From Mycoplasmopsis columbinasalis (GTDB lineage: Bacteria > Bacillota_I > Bacilli_A > Mycoplasmatales > Metamycoplasmataceae), in NCBI RefSeq assembly GCF_900660705.1, contig NZ_LR215043.1:124001-188000 (forward strand): a stretch of DNA of 64,000 nt, in the 5' to 3' direction. Position numbers and translations under genes: made by a program. The notes beneath the pieces were generated by a model. That model was not told the DNA's origin. It saw only the letters and a list, made by a program, of their open reading frames with translations, and did no database searches. The number at the start of each line of letters is the position of its first letter. Position 1 is the first letter of the stretch. Shown here in pieces: positions 53,191-64,000 of this stretch.

Positions 53191-54609
53191 TTATTTCTTG
53201 TAATTTGAGTAAAATTCAATGTTTCTAAGATCTTTTAATAAAAGTGGAACTGAATCCTCGTATCTGTTAAGCAGAGTTGGATCTTCTTTCAATACAACTG
53301 CAACGCTTTTATTGTTCGCGAATGTTTCATAATCAGCATCAGCGTCAGTTTTTTGTTGGCCATTAAGACTAAGAGTCGGTTTATAGGTTCAATCAGTTGC
53401 AAAAATGTCTTTGGTGTAAATTAAGTTTTTGACATCAGCATCGGTTAGAGCTAAACCAGCAAAGTTGGCATTACCTTTCGCTTTAGCTTGATAAAGATTG
53501 TAGAAACCCGCTACATCAAAATAGTAGTACTTGTTATCGAGTTTATCAAATACTTCTAAGTAGTAAATAAAGTCTTGTTTTGATTTACTATAAGCAAAAC
53601 CTACTTGTGTGTCAACTGGATTATTGTAGAAGAAAATCTGCGCGAAGTAACGAGCAATAACATCGACTGGTGCTCCGCAAAAATCACCATCTCTTTTGAG
53701 ATATTTATCAATGTTCAAACGAATCTTCCGTTTGGTTTCCATTTCATCATAGTTGAGCTTAGTTTTGTGTGCATAGTTTTCTCAGTTGTTGTACTCAATG
53801 TTCTCTGGATTTGGCGTTAAATTGTCATCGAGAAAAAGAAAATGGAATGGGTCGCGTAAGAATTCAAACCATTTTGGTGAATCAACTTCCAAATCTTTGG
53901 CAAAAATGTTGGCAGCGGCACCATGGTTAGCAAATAAATCATTGAAACGTAGTGGCACAAAGATCGCTGGCATAGCTGACTGAATCCCAGTTTCTGTTTG
54001 TTTATTATTGAGATTTAATCCATATTTAGCAAGATAATTAAACACATCAACAAAATGTGTGGCTACTGAAACTTCCTTTTTCTGGCCACTAGTTTCATGT
54101 TGATGGTAGACCTTGCTTGCTCCTTCTAAAAAGTAACGATAGAGACTATCATTTGGGAGCTGGAGTGAACCATAGGTAAAGAAAGCATACTTACCAGTGA
54201 TTTGTTTTCTAAAAATGTCTTCAAGCTTGAGCGCTAAGTCATAACTTAAGTACGAACTACCAAAGTAATATTTGATCACATCTTTAATTTCATCAATCGA
54301 TTTCATATCTTGCAGATCATCGGAAGCGATGTTAGTAGTTCAAGTAAGCGAACCAAAGTGTTCTGACAAGTCAATGTATTTTGATTCAGTAGTGTTAATC
54401 CGTTGTGAAAGGAATTTTTGCAACTTCGTAGCATTAGGATTAACTTCTTCGTATGGTTTTAAGTTATAAAAACGAGTGTTTTTGGCATAGTCATAAATGT
54501 CAGTAAGCTGTTTTGGCAAACTAAGAAAACATGACGAAGCAATAAGGGGTGTCAAAGCTGAAAGTGCAGCACCAGTAGTTATGAAGCAAAATTTAAGTTT
54601 TTTTCGCAT
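53191..54609 (-). CDS. Lipoprotein, last gene of the ABC importer operon
   Basis: 472 aa. The signal peptide ends at lipobox LIASSC. ATG 54609 is preceded by TTAGGAG. The frame joins four pieces through TGA-Trp. The mature part is rich in Tyr, Phe, Asn and Lys; I recognise no motif. It starts 8 nt downstream of the small membrane protein gene and is probably an accessory binding or surface protein of the transporter. Confidence 0.75.
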
Positions 54610-54617
54610 TGTCACTC

Positions 54618-54899
54618 CTAAAGAATAGCATTATAGTTTCAGCTTTTAATTCCAGCATAACCAATGTAAGAACCAATTGAGAAAATTAAAATTGAAAACA
54701 CAAGTAAACCAATCGAGAAAGAACGTTCTGTATGCGCTTGGCGAATGAATTCAAAGTCAATTGTTGCCACGGAATTAAGTTCATTGAGAATAAACGATGT
54801 GTTGTGAATAATAATTGAAGACAAAATGATCACAAGCAAAGCAATCACAGCTGCTCCAATTCAAATCACAGTTTTGGCTTTGATATTAACTTTATTCAT
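54618..54899 (-). CDS. Small two-helix membrane protein of the ABC operon
   Basis: 93 aa. Transmembrane helices span about residues 12-34 and 62-84, with a polar extracellular loop (NSVATIDFEFIRQAHTERSF) between them. The TGA at 54639 reads Trp. It overlaps the terminus region of the second permease (3-nt gap to its stop). Function unknown. Confidence 0.65.
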
Positions 54900-54902
54900 A
54901 CG

Positions 54903-55895
54903 TTATCCTTTAATCGTGCTACCTTGTTTTGAAATTGAACGCATAATTCTTTTTCTAAAGAGTAAATACGCACCAAACATTGGTAAAATCGCCAAGATCA
55001 CACCAGCCATTTTGATATTTTGTAACACACGCGCATCACTATCTAAGGATTCACGGTCGATTCCCACTTCGAAGATTCAAAGTGAAAGCACTCTGTAATT
55101 TGAAGAAGCAGGGACAACAAGTGATGGTCACAAGTATGAGTTTCATGACGCAAGTGCAGTAAGAATAATCACAGTCAACATTGTTGGCGTTACCATTGGC
55201 ACAGCCACTTTGAAAAAGTATTTTGCGCCAGTAGCTCCGTCAACTGCTGCCACTTCTTTAATCCGGTTTGGAATTGCTTCAAAAGCATTTCTAAACATCA
55301 AGGCACTAAATACACTCGCAATAAAAGGCAGCGCAAGAGTTGTTACCATTCCGCCATAACTCGAACGAATTTGATAAGTATTGTCAAAATAAATAATTAC
55401 GGCGTATTGTCCTGAAAGCAGCGCAATTTCCGGTAACACTAGTAAGGCAATAAAGAATGATCACAAAATGTTCTTGCCCTTTCACCTTTTAAGGGCAAAA
55501 GCATAACCGGCTAACATTGTAATTAAAGTTTTAAACACAATTGAAAATAACACATTGGTAAAAGTAAGTCCAAGGGCAGCACCATAAGAAGTAACTAGCG
55601 ATCCCTTAGCAGCTTTACCGAAGTTTTCAAAGTGCAAACCGTCTGTTGGAATTAATGAGAAATCAGTCTTGAGCGCATCAGCTTGCTCTTTTGACATCAG
55701 AGCAATCATAATCATAAAGAAGAATGGAAAGAGAACAATAAGCGCAAAGAAGCTAAGAGCTAACATTTTGAGAAACAAGCCACCAGCCATCGCGCTAAAA
55801 CGGGTTTCGTGAACTTGGTTAGCTGTAATTTCTTTATTGCGCGAGAGACGTTTTTTTAGAAACCATTGTTGAAGCTTTAATTTTTTTTCAAACAT
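54903..55895 (-). CDS. ABC transporter permease (MalG/UgpE-like)
   Basis: 330 aa. Six transmembrane helices with the binding-protein-dependent EAA loop E-V-A-A-V-D-G-A-T-G near residues 228-245. The N-terminal extension (about 55 residues) is basic. TGA codons read Trp. The start overlaps the end of the first permease by 8 nt. It works as the partner half of the importer with the 342-aa permease. Confidence 0.88.
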
Positions 55896-56916
55896 CTGAT
55901 TCTCCTTTGTTAAATGTTACTTGGACAATTGTTCTAAATCCACCACGCACAATAGTTGAATAAAGCACACCAATCCCAAATAAAGCAAGCGCGCTCGCGG
56001 CAGCATAAGCTTTTTCATTAGTTTTAAGGAAGTTATAGACCAAAAGCATAAGCGAAGCACCACCATTGGTAATGGCTGTACTTGGGTCGTTGTTAAAGAT
56101 CGCAAGTGGGAACACTTTCACACCGTTAATAATTCCAATTGTAATTAAGAAAGTTGTTGTTGATTTAATTGATGGCAAAGTAATTGAAAAGAATTGTTTA
56201 ACATTCGAAATGCCATCGATTGAAGCTGAACGATATTGGTTTTTGTCAACCGAAAGCATTGCGGTTGTTAAGATTAAAACATTAAACGCTAATGATCCTC
56301 ACACACCTTGTGTAATCAGTGGCACAAGTGCACGGAAGGTAAACTGATCGTTAGCTTCTAACCAACCATAGGTTCCTTGGTTAAAAATTTTGTTAATAAA
56401 ACCATTTGGTGCGAATAGTTGCAAGAAAGTAAGTGAAACAGCAACCGCGTTGGTCATATATGGTAAGAAGAAGATGGTTTGTCAAAAACCCCTTGCTCAC
56501 TTACGATAAACATGCACGATGCAACTGCTAATTAATAAACTCACCGAGAGCGATAATGGTAACACTAACATACCATAAATTAGTGAGTTACGAAAACCAA
56601 CGGCAAAGCTAGGATGGTTAACCACATTTTTAAAATTCTCAAAAGTGAACACTTGGATTTCAGTACCATTAGCTGTTACAGCTGTACCTGTGAAAGCATC
56701 TTTAAAGTTTAAAAATAAAGGTATCAGGGTAAAGAGAATAATAATGAAGATAGTGGGCATTAAAATTGCCAGTGGTTTATAAGTTGGAGTTTCTTTTTCA
56801 ATGATTGAATAAGAAAGTGAATTAGCACGATTTTTGCTTTGCTTGTAAGCGCTAAAACGATAGAAAAGTGGAAATTTTTGCGAAAGTTTAGCTCAGAAAC
56901 TACTCGATAATTTCAT
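55888..56916 (-). CDS. ABC transporter permease (MalF/UgpA-like)
   Basis: 342 aa. Hydrophobic helices and an EAA-like loop YRSASIDGISNVKQFFSITLP at about residues 227-247. The TGA codons in the N-terminal half read Trp (for example SSSFWAK). Start ATG 56916 overlaps the ATPase stop by 17 nt, so the genes are coupled. Role: first membrane half of the importer. Confidence 0.88.
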
Positions 56917-58987
56917 ACTCCACCCTCTTTTCTGTTAATTCATCAAAGATGTGTAGACGATCTTTAGGAATGTTAAAGTGTACTGTGTCGTTTACTTTAA
57001 AGCTGAATCTATTGTCAATTAAGAAGTTAGCGTCCGCTTTGTTTGGTAGTTCCACAATTAATTTTGATTCCTTACCAAAGTTTTCAACTGCCTTCACACG
57101 GCCACTGAAAAGACCACTGTTATCGCTTGTGACTTCAAAGTCCTCAGCACGAATTCCGACGCTATAGTTAGCTTGGTCAACATTTTTAATTTTAATACCA
57201 TCAAGTTTGTGATCAAAAACAGAAAGCACGCCATCTTTATATTGACCTGGTAACATTGCCATTTCAGGCATTCCTAAGAAACGAGCAACAAATTTGTTTT
57301 TTGGTTTGTGGTAAAGTTCCATTGGCGAACCAATTTGTTGTACTTTTGCCATTGACATACAAACAATAACATCACTAATTGACATTGCTTCTTCTTGGTC
57401 GTGGGTAACAAACACTGTGGTAATACCAAGTTTTTGTTGAATTTCACGAATTCATTGCCGAGTTGAAATACGAAGTTTTGCGTCAAGGTTTGAAAGAGGC
57501 TCGTCCATTAAGAGAATTTGAGGTTTTTTCACAATCGCACGTGCAATTGCCACACGTTGTTGTTGCCCACCAGATAAACGAGTTGGTTTCTTCTTCAAAA
57601 TTGGCATAATGTCCACGCGACGAGCCACTTCAAGTACTTCTTCGTGAATTGCTTTTCGAATTGTAAGCACCGATTTTTGTTGTTCGCGAATGTAAGCGCG
57701 TTGTTCATCACTTAAAGGTACGTTTTTGATCTTCTTATCTTGTTCCATCATTTCAACAAGATTAAACTGCTGTGCTACTTCGGTATATTTAGCATTGAAT
57801 TTAGCTAAAGCAAGATATTTTAAATATTTAAAATTACGACGCAGTTGTTGTGCTTCAGCATCATTTTTAAGAGTTTTATATTCGTTTTTAGCTGCTAAAT
57901 ACTTAGCTTTTTGTTCAGCAATAAAAGGTTTGTATTTTTCAATAACTTGGAATTGTTTAATGTAAAACTTGTAAAAAATCGCATCCTTCATATATCTTGT
58001 TTCAAGTTTTAACAAGTTCATCTGGGTTTTAGGTCAAAAACCACTGCGGTCTTCTTCGACTAAAGCTGCGATCTTATCTTGCGTTTGATTAAGTAAACTT
58101 TGAGCGTGTTCAAGTGATTCTGGTTTCACTTTTTTGACTGGAGACTCTAATTCATTCACAAATTTGGTTTGAGCATAATCGCTTTCAACGCCTAACTGGT
58201 GGGTGTTTTTTAGCAATGATAGTTCATCTTTAATAACTGCTTTCTTTTCTTTTTGAGATGCTTTTAAACTTTCTAAAGCTTTTAGTGCTAATCTCGAAGA
58301 AGCATTTAATTCAGCTACATAGTGAACTTTTGACATTTTATAGTCGGTTGTTGCTTTTTCTAAATTTCTACGTAATTCAACCATTTTGTTTGAATATTCA
58401 AACGAAGTTTCGCGATCAATCTTACGATAAACTCTTCATAATTGATGCAGTTCATTTAGAGTAGCATCGTCACAACCAAGCGCTTTTAAGTAAGTGAATC
58501 GAATTTCGTTTAATGCTGTGTTTCTTTTTAAAATCACTTTATTTTGTCATTCAATGTCATTTTTTAAAGGAAAAGCGATGTTTGCGTATACGCTCATATG
58601 CGGATAAAGAGCATAGTTTTGGAAAACAAAACCCAATTTCCGCTTTTGTGGTGGCAACTTAGTAACATCTTTGCCTCTAAAATAAACATTACCACTAGTG
58701 ATAGTTAATAAACCTGAGATAGCATTAAGTGTAGTTGTTTTGCCAGAACCAGAAGGCCCAAGTAAAGTAACTAGAGAGCCTTCTGAAATTGTAAAACTTG
58801 CGTCATCAACAGCTAAAGTTTCACCAAAGTCAATGAAAACATTTTTCAATTCGATTGCTGGAAGTTGTTTTTTATGACCAACTTCAGTAATTATCTTTCC
58901 AAGACGTTCATATTCTTGCTCATCTTTGTCATTGAATTTGACTACTTTTTTTGTAATTTTGTCAAGGAGAAAGTTAATTATTTTCAT
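56900..58987 (-). CDS. ABC transporter ATPase (MsmK/UgpC family) with a ~295-aa insertion
   Basis: 695 aa, against the usual 360-380 aa. Walker [10 protein letters not shown] (77-85), Q-loop [17 protein letters not shown] (about 121-137), then about 295 extra residues that are charged, Lys/Glu/Ala/Leu-rich and probably coiled coil, before the signature LSGGQQQR (about 471), Walker [13 protein letters not shown] and the switch His in VTHDQEEAM. The C-terminal OB-type regulatory domain (VGIRAEDFE...[13 protein letters not shown]) is complete. Frames at 56900, 57452, 58034 and 58547 join via TGA-Trp. Confidence 0.9.
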
Positions 58988-58990
58988 CTT

Positions 58991-60301
58991 TTATTCCTTA
59001 TATTTAATACCTGCAATAGGATCAGAATACTCTGGTTTGACACTATTGTATTCAAAAATATTATTTTCATTTGTAGGCAAGAAACGCTCATAATCTGACG
59101 ATGGTTTTAGCCTGTAAATTGCATTAGCTGCTCCTGCTGGATGAGGAAAATCGTGAAACATACCTCTTCTATTAGCAATTGCCGAATTAAAAGCATTCGC
59201 TGCTGGTAACAACGTATATTTATTACTTTCAAAATTATGCAAATTCGCAACCGGAGCGGTTTCTTCATTAAAAGGTAAAGTTCACCCATGATTTAAAATC
59301 TCGACGCTATAGGCATATTGAAACTTGTCACCAAAGAAAAATTCAGCAGTTCATCGGTTATACTTATCTTTGTCACCAGTAAATCAAATACGACCTCTGT
59401 TATATTTTTGACCAGGACCAAAATTACTTTCAGCAAAATCAGTTGCTTTTTTTGCATATTGAAATTCAAATGGAGGAGCTATAGTTTTGTCAACGGCCTT
59501 TTCTGGTGTGTCAATATTTATTAATCTAATTTTTCTTGAACCACTGTCAGGTTTGCGTTCATTTGAACTATCCTCTTTTCATAAGTCCCATAAACCAGAT
59601 TTAACACTTTTGTCAGGTTCACTAATGATTTTAAAATCAGAAATGGTGTCACCGTCTGCTCAAGCTAAAATTTCTGCTTCAACTCAAGATTGTTTGCTTG
59701 CATCTCAATCAATATCTTTGATTTCGCGCAAAATCTGTGGATTAATTTTCGTTGAACTTTCTGCGGGGTTACCTAAATTAATTGTTACAGGTACTTTATA
59801 TTGGTAACTAAAGTTATTAATCATGTATCACTTATTTGAGTTTTTAAAGTAGACACGATATGAAAAAACTCTATTTGTTTTAAGTTCATTATTTTGCTCA
59901 GATGTAGTTTTATTAGCATCGATCTCCTTATCAAAATAAATCGAATCTAAATCAAATAAGAAATGCTCAAATTTTTTGTTATTTTCAATAACTAATTCAA
60001 AGGTTGAAACGCCATAAACTGGCTTAATCATTTTTTTGGTACGTCAATAATCATTAATTGTTACTTTATCATTAACATATTGAAAATTTGGTTTGAAATT
60101 TTTGTTTAAATAAGCTTTAATGCTATCGATTGTTGCTGCTTGGGTAGTTACTTTTTTATCAGCAACAATATTTTCAGCAGTAAGAGGTTCTGATAATGCA
60201 GAATTAAGTTTGATATTAGAGTTTTGACAACTAACGGAAACAACGGAAAATGCAATGGCAGGCAGCGAAATTGAACAAAATAATTTTGCTTTTTTCTTCA
60301 T
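58991..60301 (-). CDS. Lipoprotein with staphylococcal-nuclease-like domain
   Basis: 436 aa. The signal peptide ends at VSVSC. About residues 210-345 form a TNase-like domain: ADGDTISDF, then RKIRLINIDTPE (catalytic Arg and Glu), and DKYNRWTAEFFF (second Arg). It starts 71 nt after the 799-aa lipoprotein gene and stops 3 nt before the ATPase gene. I recall similar nuclease lipoproteins inside ABC operons of ruminant mycoplasmas. It likely cuts extracellular DNA/RNA for uptake. Confidence 0.8.
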
Positions 60302-60371
60302 TTTACCATAAAAGATAGATAAACACAATAATTGAAATTATTGTGTCATCATATTTTTTTATTTAGTTAAA

Positions 60372-62771
60372 TTAAGCTTTTTTATTATTGAATTGAAGTT
60401 TCACTGCATCAATGATTGCTGTGTCGTATGTTTTTTTGTCATCATATTCGCCATTTATAATTTCGTTGTTAATTCCTGATCAAACAGCTTTCAATGATTT
60501 TCTAAATTTCGATGATTCTGTTGAAGCAGGTTCTGAATAAGCAATATATTTTTCGTCCGCATTTTTTGTTTGATTAACTTTAATAAATTCTGCAATTGTT
60601 GTTTTAAGGTAAATATTGCTGTTATCATTTTGTGTTAATGATTTGGATGGAAACACATATGAAGCCTGTTGCGAAAAGAAGTCAATTGGAAAAGCATTAA
60701 TTATTTTTGTTTTATTGCGGTCAGGAACTTCGAAATCGTACTTTTTAGTTTGATCTAAGAAAAACTTCACAAATTGTCTTGTCCCGTTGTCTAATGTTTT
60801 GTTTAATCTAACACCAATCAACGATGGACCTTGAACATAAACAACATTTGTTTTGTCATCTTTAGTTAGTCGTGTTGGAGCAGCAAAAACGTTTAATTCA
60901 TTTTGATTAAGAACATCAGCGTTTGTTCTTGTGAACATTTTTCCTGTGATATTACCAAAGGTGCCATTCAAACTACCAGTTGTTACATAACCAACAAAAG
61001 TTTTTTCTTCTTTAGGAGCTCCTTTTTTAAATTCGCCCAATCTATTTAATGGTGAATTTGGAGTATTAGCGATTTCATCCAAAATCGTATGCTTAGCTTT
61101 ACCTACTGGATCATCTTCGTCAGTCTTAATTTCAACAAAAATGAAAAGATTATTGTAATTTTTATAATCTTCACTTTTGTCAGTAGTTGAAGAAATTTTT
61201 TTTGAAACAGCAACTAACTTTTCATCGGTCTGCTTGTCCTTTGCTACAAATGAATGCTTTTTAGCATTGTCAAGTGAAGTTTGATCACCTTTTTTATAAT
61301 AGTATGATGCATCATCATTTGCTAAAGTAGAAGTTAAAATACGATTTTGGTATTTGTCAAAACTAAGAAGTCCATCCTCAACTTTTCAAATTTTCACAAA
61401 GTCAAGGTTCGTTCCTTCTTCGATTGCTTGTTTCTTGTTGTCCTTAACAAATTCAAAGTAAGTAGGAGGTGTTTTTAAGTAATTATGACTGTACCCAGCT
61501 GTAGACCCGATGTTAAGTGCCATTTTGTGTCTTGCAAGATCGTTTGACCCATAAACTCCAGCAGCAAATAATCTAACAGCATTAACTTTCATTGCGTTAA
61601 CAAGTGAGTTGAATGTTTCGTCTAATTTTTTGGAAATTCGAGAATTTTTACTTTCAAAATTACTTGTGTCCACAACACGAGTATTTGATTTGTCTAAGCT
61701 GGATTTGATAAACATTTTGTCGTCATCGCCATTCAAATAAGCATAACTTGTTGTTGCTAAAACTCCGGCGATGTCATCTATACCAAGCACAACAGTATTT
61801 TTCTTTTGTTCATCTGTTTGTTTAAGAGTATTTTTTACTGCTGTTCCAAAAGCAAGCAAACCTTCTAATGTAGAAAACGTTTTATCGTTAATGATTAGGT
61901 TTCCATTATTAACTTCTGGGTTTCTTTCACCTCAAAGTTTTTTTACTGATTCTAAATCGGTTTTTGCGTGTTCCCCTAAAGTTTCATAAGATGTTAGTTC
62001 AATTTTTGCTCCACTTTCTTCAAGAACTTTTAATAAGTAGTGTAAAACAGGTGAGTTTACTCCAGTGACATTACTGCTTTTTGCAGCAGGTAAAATTCAT
62101 GTTCCGGTATTTTGAATGTTTGAAGTCTTAACGTTGTCTGTAGTAAAGTCACTATTAAAATTGGTAAAATCACTTGAAATGTTTGGGTCAGCAGATGAAT
62201 AAAAATTCAAAAGCATACCCTTAGTAGCCAACATAGATGCAGTAGAAGCATAATTGAATGTTAAACTAACTAGCTCATTTATTGCTGAATTTTCAATTGC
62301 AGTTTGAAGTGAAGTTTCAGCACCTTCATAACCACCAGCCTTAACATCTATTTTAACTGGTACAAAGTTGTCAAGGAATTTTGTGATATCAGCTTTTTCT
62401 GTTTTTTCATCGTCTGTTAAGTTTTCGCCTTTTGCTTTAAGCTCTTCTAATCTTTGTTCTTTTACTCCTTTTTGCTTATTGTACATTTCTACTACAGCGT
62501 TAAGTGCGCTGTATTGAACGCCATTACGACTAAAAGTTACGCCAAATTTTATTTCCTTCGGATTTTTTTTAAGTCAATCATCACTAATTGTTACATCTGG
62601 CGTTTGTTTTTTACTGCTCGCAAAGACTGAATCAACAGTGTCAAGAATTTCGGTTGAAGATTCAGTGCTGGTTGAAGATTCAGTACCACAGCTTACAGCT
62701 AACAAAGGAACTAAACTAGTTAGAGTAAAGCCCCCCCCTAAAAGTCATTTGGTTTTCTTATTTTTTGCCAT
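60372..62771 (-). CDS. Large substrate-binding-type lipoprotein (799 aa)
   Basis: First gene of the operon. The signal peptide MAKNKKTKWLLGGGFTLTSL ends at LAVSC, with a Ser/Thr/Glu linker after it. The body is long and could include the extracellular binding-protein fold of this importer; the actual ligand is unknown. TGA codons read Trp. Codons 11-14 contain a run of eight G (C on the plus strand, 62731-62738), a possible slippage site. GGAGAAA lies upstream of ATG 62771. No enzymatic motif was recognised. Confidence 0.75.
62731..62738. repeat. C8/G8 homopolymer within the signal peptide coding region
   Basis: Eight consecutive C on the plus strand, G8 on the coding strand, encoding Gly-Gly and part of neighbours of the 799-aa lipoprotein. 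It is unusual in a low-GC genome. Confidence 0.9.
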
Positions 62772-63050
62772 TCTAAAATTTCTCCATAAAACAAATTTAA
62801 CCAATTTAATACCAAGTTTAATTTGGCACTAATTGCTAACTAATTATAAGAAAACATATGAAACTAAAAGTTTAATTACTGTTGAGACAAATAATTAACT
62901 ATGAAAAAAGTATGAAAAGTCTTATTTTAAACACTAAAAATTGCATTTTTTATCAATTTATAGTTATTTTGCTAAAAATTGTTTGATTTATTAAATTTTT
63001 GCTTTTATGTTTTAGTTTTAAAATTTTGTACATCAAAAACGGAGCAAAAG

Positions 63051-63689
63051 ATGAAACTAACAAACAATCAAAGACGTCTCAAAGGCAAAATTTATTTTGG
63101 TGACAACGAAATAGTCACGTTAATGGACAGAGCACAAAAACTAACTTATAAGTTTAACCACACTAACCCTAACAAAAAACAAAAGTTGCAGAAGATAATT
63201 AGAAAACTCTTAGGAAAAGCAGATTCAACTACTTGAATTAATCCTCCTTTTCACTGCGACTATGGTACAAACATCGAGGTTGGCACAAACTTTTTTGCTA
63301 ATTTTAATTTAACAATCTTAGACGGTGGCAAAGTAAGAATTGGTGATAATTGTATGATCGCACCTAATGTTTCTATTTTTACTGCTGGACATCCAATTCA
63401 TCCTACTACTCGCAACACAATGTGTTGCTATGGTATTCCTATAACAATTGGCAACAATGTTTGAATTGGCGGCGGTAGCATAATTTGTCCAGGTGTCACG
63501 ATTGGCGACAATGTTGTGATTGGTGCTGGTTCGGTGGTTGTGAAAGACATCCCCGCTTGAACAATTGCAGTTGGCAACCCAGCACGAGTACTCCGCACCA
63601 TCACCCAAGCTGACAAAAAATACTACTTCAAAACACAAGAAGTAGATGATGAAATTTGAACTAAAATGTTTCCAAATGAAGCTAAGTAA
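63051..63689 (+). CDS. Hexapeptide-repeat sugar O-acetyltransferase (maltose acetyltransferase type)
   Basis: 212-aa left-handed beta-helix acetyltransferase that moves acetyl from acetyl-CoA to a sugar hydroxyl. It has an N-terminal helical region, then hexapeptide repeats ([13 protein letters not shown].., ITIGNNVWIGGG.., [19 protein letters not shown]) and the conserved His motif [12 protein letters not shown] codons read Trp at 63234, 63462, 63558 and 63657. GGAG lies upstream of ATG 63051. It is convergent with pgi. Confidence 0.85.
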
Positions 63690-63713
63690 CAACTGATACA
63701 TTTTTTAATCAAG

Positions 63714-64000
63714 TTACTTATCAAAAGACTTCAACAAATTATTTTTAAAAACTTCAACTGCTGATTGGTTGAAAGGATCAACGTCATTGAGCAAACCATT
63801 TAGAGTAGCAGCAAAGTACAAAAACTGCAATAAATAACCTAAGGTTTCAAGATCTAACTTCGCCAGTGTGAAAGTGATAAGTTCAAATGATTTGACAGGG
63901 AGCAGTTGGCTTGCAAGCTTTGCTTGCAGCAGCTCTCAATCAACACTGAAAGGCTTTTCTTTGTTAATGTAGAGATCTTTGTGGGCATATTCCTTTTGAT
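63714..64000 (-). CDS. pgi: Glucose-6-phosphate isomerase, C-terminal part (5' end outside window)
   Basis: About 95 residues from the window edge to TAA 63714. The end of the isomerase fold is visible: LDLETLGYLLQFLYFAATLNG, written shorter as GYLLQFLYFAATLNG, then DVDPFNQSAVEVFKNN, which matches the NPFDQPGVE-x-YK motif of Pgi. The TGA in the visible part reads Trp (SVDWELLQ). It interconverts glucose-6-P and fructose-6-P and implies glycolytic sugar use. The active-site region is outside the window. Confidence 0.8.

Overview
The window is a low-GC Mollicutes chromosome, most likely Mycoplasma/Mycoplasmopsis of the hominis group. Nearly every long gene is open only if UGA is read as tryptophan (genetic code 4). 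The genes are mainly small and closely packed, with many Cys-anchored lipoproteins, a Cypl/p37-type thiamine transporter and a CdaM-type c-di-AMP synthase. No rRNA, tRNA or CRISPR array was found. All CDS coordinates below were joined across in-frame TGA codons.

Region 1 (1-31 kb) is chromosomal core. It begins with the end of sufS, then sufU, a Y-family polymerase, a nadD-yqeK fusion, an rRNA pseudouridine synthase and a lipoprotein. Next come L-lactate dehydrogenase with an AEC-type organic acid carrier, tsaB-fmt, two aminopeptidases, endonuclease IV, a K+ channel and tuf. These are followed by a membrane peptide-cdaM-mgtE cluster, a 2-oxoacid dehydrogenase E2 split into a catalytic core and a separate lipoyl protein, a TPP-riboswitch-controlled thiamine ABC transporter, a secreted nuclease lipoprotein, and pgsA.

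Region 2 (about 31.2-53.1 kb) is a mobile element of the mycoplasma integrative conjugative element (ICE) type. On its left flank is a 540-bp tract with at least eleven consecutive perfect or near-perfect hairpins. Then come an ISLre2/UPF0236-like transposase, two DnaB-like helicases (the first split by a frame change), an array of 11-bp iteron-like repeats, a 1406-aa surface protein, a lipoprotein behind a 35-nt poly(A) tract placed at a promoter, a VirB3-VirB4-like ATPase, a partly duplicated overlapping small gene pair, a VirB6-like membrane protein, a VirB2-like pilin candidate, further lipoproteins, and a nested inverted repeat at the right end. I recognise no relaxase and no VirD4/TraG coupling protein. 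The gene order matches what I recall of the M. bovis-derived ICE family names (Mbov_0395 to Mbov_0401), but this needs alignment.

Region 3 (53.2-62.8 kb) is one leftward ABC-importer operon: an 800-aa lipoprotein, a lipoprotein with a staphylococcal-nuclease-like domain, an ATPase with a huge inserted coiled-coil-like segment, two permeases, a small membrane protein and another lipoprotein. The nuclease suggests import of nucleic-acid breakdown products rather than sugars. The window ends with a hexapeptide-repeat acetyltransferase and the 3' end of pgi.
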